Shown here in pieces: positions 35,078 through 47,100 of a DNA stretch of 64,000 nucleotides. Position numbers and translations under genes: made by a program. Within the stretch, counting starts at the first letter, position 1. Every line of letters starts with the position of its first letter. The notes beneath the pieces were generated by a model. It was not told the DNA's origin and ran no database searches. It was given only the letters and a program-made list of their open reading frames with translations. This DNA comes from Bedellia somnulentella (taxonomy: Eukaryota > Arthropoda > Insecta > Lepidoptera > Bedelliidae): NCBI GenBank assembly GCA_963576735.1, contig OY755181.1:17373261-17437260 (forward strand), given 5' to 3'.

Positions 35078-35129
35078 ATGAGTGTCAAACCGGAGAAAGT
35101 TTCCTTTGAACAGGCCCTTAATGCGACAG
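35078..35129 (+). CDS. Transporter exon 1 (start codon)
   Basis: ATG in context AATCAAG-ATG, 17 codons plus 1 nt, donor GTAAGA. Encodes MSVKPEKVSFEQALNAT, a short cytosolic leader; the split glycine codon joins GFGKFN of exon 2, as in related transporters. Intron 1 is 9.1 kb. Confidence 0.88.
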
Positions 35130-38100
35130 GTAAGAACATATGTGTGTTAAACTATCTAAGGGTTTAATGAAATAAGTGTCTAACATAAATAGTTGTGTGA
35201 AATGTACATGCTTGGTTTCTAAAGAAGTCTGAGGTCTTTGAAGATAATGTACAGACGAAAATATCAACTCCTTTATGTTTTAAAGAAGACTTAAAAAGAG
35301 TTATACAATTCTAATTAAACTTAGCTTCGAAATATAAATTCCTCAGTCTCAGAAGATTTTGTAACAGAAAGTATGAATGACGATGCGTTCAACAATTACA
35401 TAAAAGTCCATATCTTCCAGATCGCCCTTGCGAAACCCGCGGGAAGAAATGTTATTCTTTACCGACACTCCGCAGCAATGATTGGTTAATGTCAAACTGG
35501 CCAGTAGTTTTAGTACTATAACATGTGACGTCATATCTTAGTATGGCTCGTTAGGGCTTTATTGACTGTTTCAATATTATTAGTGAATTTTATTGAATTT
35601 TAAAATAATTATGCTAAGAGTATAAATTCCATGAGCGATCAACGGAAGTTTTATATTAAAAGTGATAGAGGACCCTGATTTCCCCAAAAACGAGAAAAGA
35701 AACGTATTGTGTATTCTATTATATATATATATATATATATATTGTTACGTACCGGGTTCTTAATTTGATAAATACCAGTCACACTTTCGTGCAATAAGGT
35801 GTAATTATATTTATTGTCCAATAACGCACTTTACACAACACAACAAACACTATCGATAATTAACTATCGATACTCGCACTAATTAACAACACTAATTTAC
35901 TCCGTTATAGTAACACTGTCCACACCGTTAAGCTTATTTCCGTAATCCGTATATCACTGCACTGTCGTATTTAATTTCTTCGCTCTAGTATTTCGCTTGT
36001 TCTCGCTTTAGTTCTTCGCACTCGAATCACTCCGTAGCACGCGTCGCTCTTTATATATGCCAAATCTCAAATACGCGAATATTACAGAAAGTTCTAGTAC
36101 CACATTCTCGAAAAGTCGATATTCGAGAAACATCTAGTAATTCCTTTACTTATTAGAATACTAGTAACGCCATCTGTTATCTAGTAGTGGCAAATCCTAT
36201 CTCCTACTTGCGAACAGATGTCGTAACATTACCCCCTCCTTACATTAATACTCGTCCCGAGTATTATTGCTTCCATGGTACTTCGCAAGTCGATCGATGT
36301 GAACTATTTTCCAAGCCCCTCTAGGTTGGCGTTGAATTCTGTACGTTACATCGTTTATTCTAGTGACCACCTTGTACGGTCCTTCCCACCTATTTTGTAA
36401 CTTAGGGGACTTCCCTTTCTGGCGAGTTGGATTGTGTAACCAGACGAGCATACCCTCTTCGAAACGCGGCGTGTTAGCTTTACGGTCATATCTGGTTTTC
36501 ATCTTTTCACTAGCATGTAAACCATTTTCACGCACTAGGGAATGTACATCTTGCATTCTTTCCCTCAAATCGCTTACATATTCAGTTACACTCTGCGGCT
36601 CATCTGGTGACCCTCCTGTCAACAAATCTACAGGCAATCGTAGCTCTCTTCCGAAATTGACGAAAGCAGGTGTTTCCTTCGTGCTTTCGTGAACAGCTGA
36701 CCGGTAAGACAGTAAAAATAATGGAATGTGTTTGTCCCAGTCCTTCTGATGTTTTTCAACCATCTTCGCCAACTGTCTCTCCAGTGTTTGGTTGAACCTC
36801 TCCACCATTCCATCTGACTGAGGATGATATGGCGTCGTCCTGGTTTTATGCATTCCAAGCAGTTTGCACACCTCTTGAAATACTTGTGACTCAAAATTTC
36901 TTCCCTGGTCAGAGTGTATCTCCAGGGGCACGCCAAATCGACAGATCACTTCCTCAACCAGTTTTGTAGCCACAGTTATTGCTTCTTGATTGGGTATGGC
37001 AAACACTTCAGGCCACTTAGTGAAGTAATCCATCACCACCATGAAATATTTATTTCCGGACTCTGATTGTGGAAACGGTCCAGCCACATCAACGGCAATC
37101 CTCTCCCAGGGAGCTCCCACATTGTACAACCGTAATCCCCCTCTACTCCGGGTCTGCGGACCTTTCACCGCGGCACACGTTGTACATTTCCGGCACCAGT
37201 CCTGTACGTCGTCCCTACAATGAAGCCAGTAAAACTTCGCACGAACCTTCTGCAACGTACGATTTACCCCAAGATGCCCGCCCGAAACACCGTCATGTGT
37301 TTCCCGCAGTACATCTTTAACCTTGGCTCTGGGCACGACCAATTGTAGGTGCTCTTCTTTACCGTTGGGTTTCTCCCACCTCCGGTACAGTAGACCATTG
37401 ATCAGAACCAGGCTGTTCCATTGCGCCCAGTAAGCTTTCGTACTCACTCCTGTGGACGCTACTTCACTCCAAGCCGGTTGATCGTGTTTTTCCTTCTTCC
37501 ATTTCATGATGGGTCTGAGGTTCTCATCTTCTTCTTGGGCCTTCTGCATAGCTTCTGTTTCCCATCCATCCAATGGACAAATTCGAGTCACTTTCACGAC
37601 CTCCTCCTTCGACTCTTGCTTCCTGCAATGTTTACAGTCTTCCGGACACGGTCTACGTGAAAGCGCGTCTGCATTGCCATGAGATTTACCACTACGGTGC
37701 TCGATAGAAAAGTCATACTCTTGTAGCTGTTCGATCCATCGAGCTACCTGTCCTTCCGGGTTTTTGAACTGGAGAAGCCATTTCAGTGCAGCATGATCAG
37801 TTCGAAGCTTGAACGGTCTCCCAATCAAATACTTGTAAAAATGCTGTAAGGTCTTCACTACAGCTAGAAGTTCCTTTCTCGTGACGCAGTAGTTTCTTTC
37901 CGCTTTAGATAGAGACTTGCTGAAATATCCGATCACAACTTCCTTGTCACCTTGGATCTGTGATAACACTCCACCAATAGCCATATTACTAGCATCGCTG
38001 TCAACGATGTACTGTCCCTCTGGCTGTGGATATCCAAGGATAGGTGTCTCGCAAAGCCTCTTCTTCAGCTCATTGAAAGATAACTCGCATTCATCATCCC

Positions 38101-41100
38101 AAGAGAAGGTTTTCTTATCTTCAGTCAACCGATGCAATGGTTTGGCGATCTCAGAAAACCCTTTTACAAAACGTCGATAGTACGAGCAAAGGCCGAGAAA
38201 AGCTCGCACGTCTGTTTTGTCCTTTGGCGTCGGCCATTTCTGCACAGCTTCCACCTTTTCCGGATCCGTCTGAATTCCTTCTCGGCTGATTACGTGTCCT
38301 AAATAGTTCACTGAAGTTCTAAACAGCCGGCACTTCTTCGGATTCAGTTTCAGGTTTGCTCCACGAATTTTCTGAAAGACTTGTTCCAGGTTCTTGAGAT
38401 GGTCTTGGAAGCTTTTGCCTATTATGACCACGTCGTCGAGGTACACCAGGCAAGCCTCGCCAACCAATCCCGCCAACGCACACTCCATAAGCCTTTCAAA
38501 AGTAGCTGGCGCGTTGCAGAGACCGAAAGGCATGACGTTAAACTGCCACAAACCCTTTCCAGTTGAAAACGCAGTCTTCTCTTTATCAGTCGGATGTATT
38601 TCCACCTGCCAGTAGCCTGACTTGCAGTCCAGGGTTGAAAACCACTTCATGCCACTCAAAGTATCCAGAGTGTCATCTATTCTTGGCAAAGGATAGCTGT
38701 CCTTCTTTGTCACGTTGTTCAGTTGCCTGTAGTCAACACAAAACCGTGTGCTTCCATCTTTCTTCTTAACAAGAACCACTGGAGAACACCACGGACTGGA
38801 GGACGGACTAATGACCTTCTTCTTTTTCATGTCTTCGAGCAATTCTTCAACTTCTTTCTCCTTAGCGATTGGGATTCTCCTTGCTCTCTGTCTAATAGGT
38901 ATTTCGTCCCCTGTATCAATTCTGTGTTGCACTAAAGATGTTCTGCCTAAGTCCCCTTCTGCATTTGAGAAGATGTCAGCATATTTCACCAGCAACTGTT
39001 TAACCTTGATCCTCTCCAAGTAAGATAAGTCATCCTGGATCTCACTTAACAAGTCAGTTACAGTTGAATTATCGACTTTCACTTTGACTTTCCCATTTGG
39101 AGAATGACAGCTCCTCATCCAGACTACTTCTTCACACTGACCAACTACTTCACCCCGCTTAAGCTGTACATCTTCTTGGTCAAGGTTGACTACCTTCACT
39201 ATTGCCGTCTTGTTGCTTGTAACCAAAGTTCTTGCTGTCAGAAATTTCCTTGGCCCGTTCTTCCCTGTCTCTTCAATCAACACACAACGATGCCTCTTCT
39301 TCTCGCTGTCTACAGGTAACATCACCGGAACCAGCTTCTGAGAACGCGCAGGAATATTGATGGTTTTCAAGCATGTCACTTCACCGACGGGACCACCCAG
39401 TATAAAGATTTCTTCCTGGCCACACTTGAAAATTCCTCTCGTTATGTCAATCCGGCAGTTATATTTCTTCATAAAGTCCAGTCCTAGTATGCATTCATCC
39501 ATTATCTCAGCCACAATGACTTGATGAGTATACGACGTCTCGCCAACCATCATCCTGACTGAGAGTTCACCAAGGACAGGTATTCGCTGGCCAGAGGCGG
39601 AGAGTAGCCGACACTTAGTATCTCTGCTATACTTGATATTCGCTGCTTTCACCAGTGCCGGATTGATCACCGTTCTAGACGCTCCAGTATCAAGGGTCAT
39701 CTTACAGTCTTGATCATTGACACAGCCCAATATCACCAAACTGTTCCCGTTACAGGCTTGTGAGATGGTCATTGTCGGGGCTTTCTCCTCTCTAGCCAGC
39801 ACCTGCCCCCCGGTCCTGGCTAATGCTCGTTTCCCTGGACGTTTGCGGCAGAAGCCTCTGCCTGCCTCTTTTCTTCCTTCCTCAGCGGGCAACTTAATCT
39901 CAAATGGCCCCTTTTCCCGCAGCCATAACAAATCGGTCCAGTACTCCTTCCGACGGGTGCTTTAATGACCTTGACGTCCTCATTTGCTTCCGCAATCTCA
40001 CGAAGTCGATGAGTTTGGCGCGTATCCTGGCGGCAAGCTTCAACTTCTAGAGCGTTCGCCAAGGCATCCTTGAGAGACGTGTGGTGTTGAAGTCTCACCG
40101 CTGTTCTCACTTCGATATCTCTGATGCCGTCGACGAATGCTTGCACCAGGTTCATTTCCACCGTCTTCGGATCTACACTGGGATAGGCCTTGCGGACGAG
40201 CTTCTCGATTTCAAGGGCCCACTGCTGAAGTCCCTCTCCAGAACGCTGGACCCTATCACGCAGCTGAGCGCGGAACACGTGCTCCAGGTGTCGCTCTCCA
40301 TAGCGAGACTCCAACGCATCCAGCAGGTCCTTGAAACCACCACTCGGAGTCGGCAGCGCCTCTATTACTGACAGTGCTTGACCTCGGAGCGCCACCGTCA
40401 GTGCAGTCAAACACTGTTCATCAGTCCAACCATTGGCAGCCGCAACAGTCTGGAACTGATGTCTATACGCCGACCAGGATGTTGTTCCGTCGTAGGGAGG
40501 AACCTTCACACGAGGACCATGGACAGCTACTACATTCTCACCGGAGACAACCTTGACCGGTCGTGATTCAAGCTGCAGAACCCTTTTCTCCATTCCGCGG
40601 AAGTCGGTCTTCATGTCATCGATATCTTTCTCAATAGTGGTTACCTGCTCCTTCATCTGCTCTACGTCTTTTTCCACAGTAACCACCCGACCACTGACTT
40701 CATTGACCGCAGTGAGAACTTGTGAGAACTTAGTTTGCTGTTCCTCGCGCAACTCACGAACTTCTTGTTTCACAACACCCTGTACCTCCGAATGTATGTT
40801 TTTTTTAACATCCTGTACCTCCGAATGTATGTTTTTCACAACATCCTGTATGCTTTGTTGTGCTTCACGCATGCTTTGAAACATTTCAACTATCATCGTC
40901 AAGTCAGTATTAGTTGCGGCCGCCGGCGCCGTTGATGTAGACGGCGCGTTAGTCACCGCGGACGTCTCCTCTGGAATGTCACTCCGAGGGTTCGTGACCG
41001 ATGAACTCATTTCCGACAGCTGTTCACCCTCTGCGGCTTTCTGAGCGCGTGTCTTCACACCCTCTCTTCCGTCTTCCTTCGGCATAACTGGCATCTTCAA

Positions 41101-44100
41101 ATCCACTTCTGTCACCAATTGTTACGTACCGGGTTCTTAATTTGATAAATACCAGTCACACTTTCGTGCAATAAGGTGTAATTATATTTATTGTCCAATA
41201 ACGCACTTTACACAACACAACAAACACTATCGATAATTAACTATCGATACTCGCACTAATTAACAACACTAATTTACTCCGTTATAGTAACACTGTCCAC
41301 ACCGTTAAGCTTATTTCCGTAATCCGTATATCACTGCACTGTCGTATTTAATTTCTTCGCTCTAGTATTTCGCTTGTTCTCGCTTTAGTTCTTCGCACTC
41401 GAATCACTCCGTAGCACGCGTCGCTCTTTATATATGCCAAATCTCAAATACGCGAATATTACAGAAAGTTCTAGTACCACATTCTCGAAAAGTCGATATT
41501 CGAGAAACATCTAGTAATTCCTTTACTTATTAGAATACTAGTAACGCCATCTGTTATCTAGTAGTGGCAAATCCTATCTCCTACTTGCGAACAGATGTCG
41601 TAACAATATTTTAGTTTTCAGTAAAACTTTTCATGCATGATCCTGTTAAGTGTGAGGAAAAAATGCCCCCATATATGGTTCATGTATACGGGTTAGTCAC
41701 TAAATCGCTTTATTTCTCAAATACATTATAAATTTGCTGTGTAGTGTCGGCTTAGAATAGCACTACCCCATTTTTTTCCGGTGGGTGTACGTAAGATGCA
41801 ACCAACGGTATTGGGGCTTTTAAGGGATTTTTGGGCGATGCGGTTGGAGTCCCATCACCAACAACCTTTATTTTACCATCCTTTCCACACTCAACCTTCC
41901 AAAAGTGGCTGAGGAATTTCAAATTCCTTAGCTCTGGCTACCCCTTCTACGGATTTATGGCTGTGAGTATATGTATGTATGCATTATAAATATTCTGTAA
42001 TTCATATCATGGTATGTTTTTTTCGTATAATATTATATAGTATAATTGTTCTCGGTTCTTTAGTAAAGGCAAGATAAAGCGAGCGATAACTGTGTTTACC
42101 CAACGTTATTGTAAGTTATTGGGTTGTTTAGTTATGGTACATAATATTATTATCCCACCAGCGATGTGGTATCAAACTCTACACCCACATCCGTCTGTTT
42201 CACTATACTATCCCTTCCCATTTTTCAAAAGTTAGTTGGTTGGGGAACATCTTGAGGAAACTCACATGACTGAATTGTACTTAGTCATGTGATAATTGAT
42301 CCGTACAAAACGGTGATAGCCCTGCCTCCTATTTACAATGACCCAACAAATATAAGGGTAGTCTGATCCCCAGTTGACAAAACGTGATACATACATACAT
42401 ACATATACTCACGGCTATAAATCCCTAGATGGGGTAGCCAGAGCTAAGGAATCAGAAATTCCTCAGCCACTTTTGGAAATGTGAGTGGGGAAAAGATGGT
42501 AAAAATAAAGGTTGTTGGTGATGGGTCTCCAACCGCATCGCCCAAAAATCCCTTAAAAGCCCCAACACCGTTAGTCGCCTCTTACGTACACCCATCGGTA
42601 GAAACGGGGTAGTGATAATCTAAGCCGACACTACACGTGGTTGGGGAACATCTTGTGAAAACTCACATGGCTGAATTGTACTTAGTCATGTGATAATTGA
42701 TCCGTAAAAAACGGCGATAGCCGTGCCTCCTATTTACACTGACCCAACAAAAATAAGGGTAGTCTGATCCCCAGTTGACAAAACGTGATGTGCATCAATT
42801 TTGTATCCTACCGCTTCTGCTACGGTTTAAAAATTGAGTTCAGTTTAGTAAATTACGAACAAACAAGGCATTAAAAAAATTACACTGATTTTTTGTAATT
42901 TATACAGGTAATTTTTATTGTTGTTTTGTTTTGTTTATTAAAGCGATATTAAAAGGGTCAGTGTGATTTTAACTTCTGGTTTTAATAACGGTCTTATAAA
43001 TACGAGATTATTTCAAATGACAACTTTTTTGTCTTTACAGCTTAAATTGTACTTATACTATTCTAAATGCCGTGTAGTGCCGGCTTAGAATGTCGCTACC
43101 CCTTTCTACCCACGGGTGTCGGAAGAGTCGACTAAGGGTATTGGGGCTTTTTATTGGATTTTTGGAGACACATCACCAAAAACCTTTGTTTTACGATGTT
43201 TTCCCCACTCAACATCCAAAAGTGGCTGAGGAATTTATAATTCCTTAGCTCTGGTTACCCCTTCTAGGGAATTATAGCCGTCAGTATATGTATGTATGTA
43301 TTTAGTAAATTACGACGTCCAATAGAAATTCTGAGTTTTGACTTGTTTATAGTGGCTTGGATGGACGGACTCCTCCAACAATCGTTTATTTTACTTGTTT
43401 ACATCCTCAACTTTTACCAGTTTTTGTTTTATCAAATTGATTTTTGTGTATTCTTTTGTTATTATGTTCTGTTTCATACTACTATTATACATTAAAAAAA
43501 TATTGCTATTGCTGTAAAATAAATTATGTAATGTTTCTCTCTTTCTGTTGCTACTATCTAATTACTCCCATTATTTTCTCGGTAATAACATTTTCTTGGC
43601 TTAAACCGTAACTATCAGTAATGTTGTGTATTGCAAGAAATAAAGTAGGATTGTTGTCTTTTAGGATATACAGAAATACAAGTCAGTGTGTCTGTCTATT
43701 GTAAATTTAAAAATGTCATTCATATTCATATATGTTTTAAGACTCATCGCAACATTCACGCCGTAAGTCCCCATAGCGATGGCATAGGTACATCTACTTG
43801 TAAACATCATGTGAAATTAAAGTCACCAGATCTTCCATTTTCCCACGTTCTGCTTGTAGAGTGCATTATGCCAATTCAAAAATAATAATATAAACATACA
43901 TACATACATACATATACTCACGGCTATAAATCCCTAGAAGGGGTAGCCAGAGCTAAGGAATTAGATATTCCTCAGACACATTTGGAAAATTGAGTGGGGA
44001 AAGGATGGTAAAGTAAAGGTTGTTGGTGATGGGTCTCCAGCCGCATCGCCCAAAAATCCCTTAAAAGCCCCAATACCGTTAGTCGCCTCTTACGTACACC

Positions 44101-47100
44101 CATCGGTAGAAACGGGGTAGTGCTATTCTAAGCCGACACTACACGGCTATAATAATAATAATATAAAATACAAATCTATTTCAATGCATCAACGTGATAA
44201 AGAAAAGGCCTATTACTAATTGAAGAGTAACTGTAAATTCCATCTTCAGGTTTCGGCAAATTCAACATAATAATGCTGCTCATGTGCAGCTTCCTCATCA
44301 TCGCCATGGTGTTCGAGGCCATGTCCATCAGCTTCCTGGTCAGCGCCAGCGCGTGCGAGCTTCACACCACCAGCGTTCAGCAAGGGTTGGCTGCTGGGTT
44401 GCCTATTGTTGGTACGTTGAGGATTAATTTAAAGAGTTTGGCCTCTTATTCTAAATTCGATCTTTATTATTATGTGTCTGTATAAAACGTATATATTTAA
44501 ATATTTACATAATATTTGTGGTATGGGATACTAACATAACTAACAATACTAATATTAACCTTAATTCCTTAGACAATTTCGGAAATCAAGTGGGGAAAGG
44601 ATTGCAAGATAAAGGTTGTTCCAACTGCATTGCCCTGACCTAAAATGTTAACTAAGTCGCCTTTTTTCGTCATCCAAGGGAAGTAATGGGGTAGTGTTTC
44701 ACACCAAATTTTACCAAAAAATTATTCTAATATTTATCCACGTGAGTAGTCTACTCGTACACACTTAAAAAACACCAATTTAATAATATACAATATAAGA
44801 TAACAATCTTAGTTTTAAGGTTCTATTAAAAAAATACATTCAATTACTTGCAGGTGTCATAATAATGTCCCACGTCTGGGGCTATTTGGCTGATACAAGG
44901 GGTCGTAGGAAAATCCTGCTGGTTTCCCAATTCATCGGATTCCTCACTGGCGTCCTCAGCGCGTTTTCACCCAACTGGATCGTCCTCACGGTCTTGAAGA
45001 TGTTTTCTTGTAGCGCGTAAGTAAACTTAGTTTTTTTTCTATTTCTGTATATGCAGCCGTTTAGTATTTTGCTTGATTTTTAAAGCATACTTTACTTTAC
45101 TTTATATTAGCATTTTTTTTTAAATATTAAAGTTTTTGAACCTCTTTATGTTTTTGGTATGGCAAAAATATTTAAGCTATTGAACCATTCTACAATATGT
45201 ATTTACACTATTTCATAAAGAAAATATTTCATACTATTTTGGTTTGCTTATACAAGAAAACAGACCAATGGCCACTGATATTTAAATTGGACATTTGGAT
45301 AGGATGTCGATGTTATTTTATATTTGATATCTCTTTTCTAGTGTATCAGGCACCTTCGCCTTATCAATGACAATGCTGAGCGAGTGCACTCCACAGGCGA
45401 GACGAAGTTTGGCTATCATTTTGTCGACGAGCGTATTCATGCTGTCTAACGGCCTTATGGCAAGTAAGTGTACAATAAATAGAATAAAATTATATATGAA
45501 TGAAATAATAGTTTAATGTTGTAGCGACGCGCTGTCAGTACTCAATGACGCGCACTACATAGAAACGCTGACAGTGCAAGAAGTATCACATCATTACACA
45601 GCAACACGAAACCAGGTACGTCACTCTCGTCATCAAGAATCGCCATACAAATTTTACACCACGGTATCGAGTCGATCGTCGGATCGCAGACCCAACCCAG
45701 GCATACCACCGCCTGGCGGAAGATCTTCCCTTTTCTTCCACAATGTTTAAGGGTCTTTTCACACTACCCTTTTTAACATACGGGATAAAAAAGCGAGTCA
45801 CACGCAGCCCATATATTAATGCGTAACTTGGATCCATGCATAATTGGAATGCAAAGGCTAAAAAGAAGTAATATATTTTTTAGGTATTAGTAAAGAACTG
45901 AATTGGGCATATATCTGTGACTTTTAAGTAATTTGTATGATTCACGTTGAGGAAAACATCATGAGGAAAGCCATATAGCTCATTCTATTCTTCGTCTTAA
46001 TACTGTATACCAGGACATGGGGTAAAGCCATCAAAGAAAAAGATCATCAGTGCAAGCGAAGACAAGTGCGTCCCTTAAAGTTCTGAATTATTTGTACCCC
46101 TGCCACCCCTTAGGGAATCACACCGTAAACGTAGAGTTTGAAGAATTTCTTCAATTTCTCCTTTTTTAATAATATAATATAATAAAAATAGCATTAATAA
46201 ACATAAATATATTTCCGTTTCAGTAATCGCCATACCAGTTTTACCCCTTACCTTCTCCTACCACATCAGCTTCTTGAACATCTACTTCAACTCCTGGCGT
46301 CTCCTGGGCATCATTTTCACTCTCCCGTGCGTCTTGGGAATGACTTGTCTCTACTTTAGTGTGGAAAGTCCCAAATATCTTCTGAGTATTGAAGATGAGG
46401 AAGGAACCTTGAAAGTGTTGAAGACAATTTATTCTATTAATAGCGGGAAGTCCAGAGATTCTTATGATGTAAGTGTGATTGTGTTATTTCGTTTACTTTA
46501 CGCTAAAAATATTATCGCTGTATTGTTCTAAAGCACAGCTGATAAATTACTCTTCATTATATGCATTAAAATACTTAGGCGTGCACTCTAATGTTTATTT
46601 AGATTTAAATATACTTACATAACATAACATAAACGTTCACGCCGAATATCCCCGAAGGGGTTGGCAGAGGTACTAATACTTCTGAACATCACGTGACATT
46701 GTCACCTGGCGTTCAGAGTACCCACGTTTTGCATGGACAGTGTACTCACGTGATAGGGGGCAAGCCTATCGCCGTTTTGTACGAATACACTGTCACATGG
46801 CTAAGTACAACTCAGCCATGTGGGTTTCCTCACGATGTTTTCCCTCACCGTTAACAACCATGATAAATTAACCACACATATGTCTTTAGAAAAGACAAAT
46901 TGGTGTAGCCCGACCCAGGATTTGAACACTAGTCGTTTGCACGATAACCGAGTGTTCTACCCACTGGGCTATCACGGTTGCATTGTTAAATATACTTGGG
47001 TTGGAGTAAAATCCTTTTATGTTTAAAATTAACCAAGTGCGAGTTACATTTGTGTAAGTTTGCTGAGTAGTACATACATACATACATACATATTCTCACG

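Larger units (their letters stand above)
35743..41605 (-). mobile_element. Full-length Ty3/gypsy LTR retrotransposon
   Basis: A 5,863-bp element in antisense orientation inside transporter intron 1. It has two LTRs that match base for base (486 bp each), a 4-bp target duplication ATAT (35739-35742 and 41606-41609) in an (AT)n run, gag and pol overlapping in -1 phase, intact catalytic motifs, a polypurine tract, and no env. Identical LTRs mean a very recent insertion. Clade not resolved by eye. Confidence 0.96.

Noticed and set aside
36363..40935. Many plus-strand ORFs of 60-109 codons
   Set aside because: They lie opposite gag and pol of the Ty3/gypsy element, have no motifs and follow its codon pattern; they are antisense shadows.
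41095..41118. TTG at 41118 as the gag start
   Set aside because: It would overlap the primer-binding site; ATG at 41094 is in frame and more likely.
45510..45840. 83-codon minus-strand ORF at 45586-45837
   Set aside because: Basic, low-motif peptide in transporter intron 4; resembles repeat-derived text and has no supporting gene structure.
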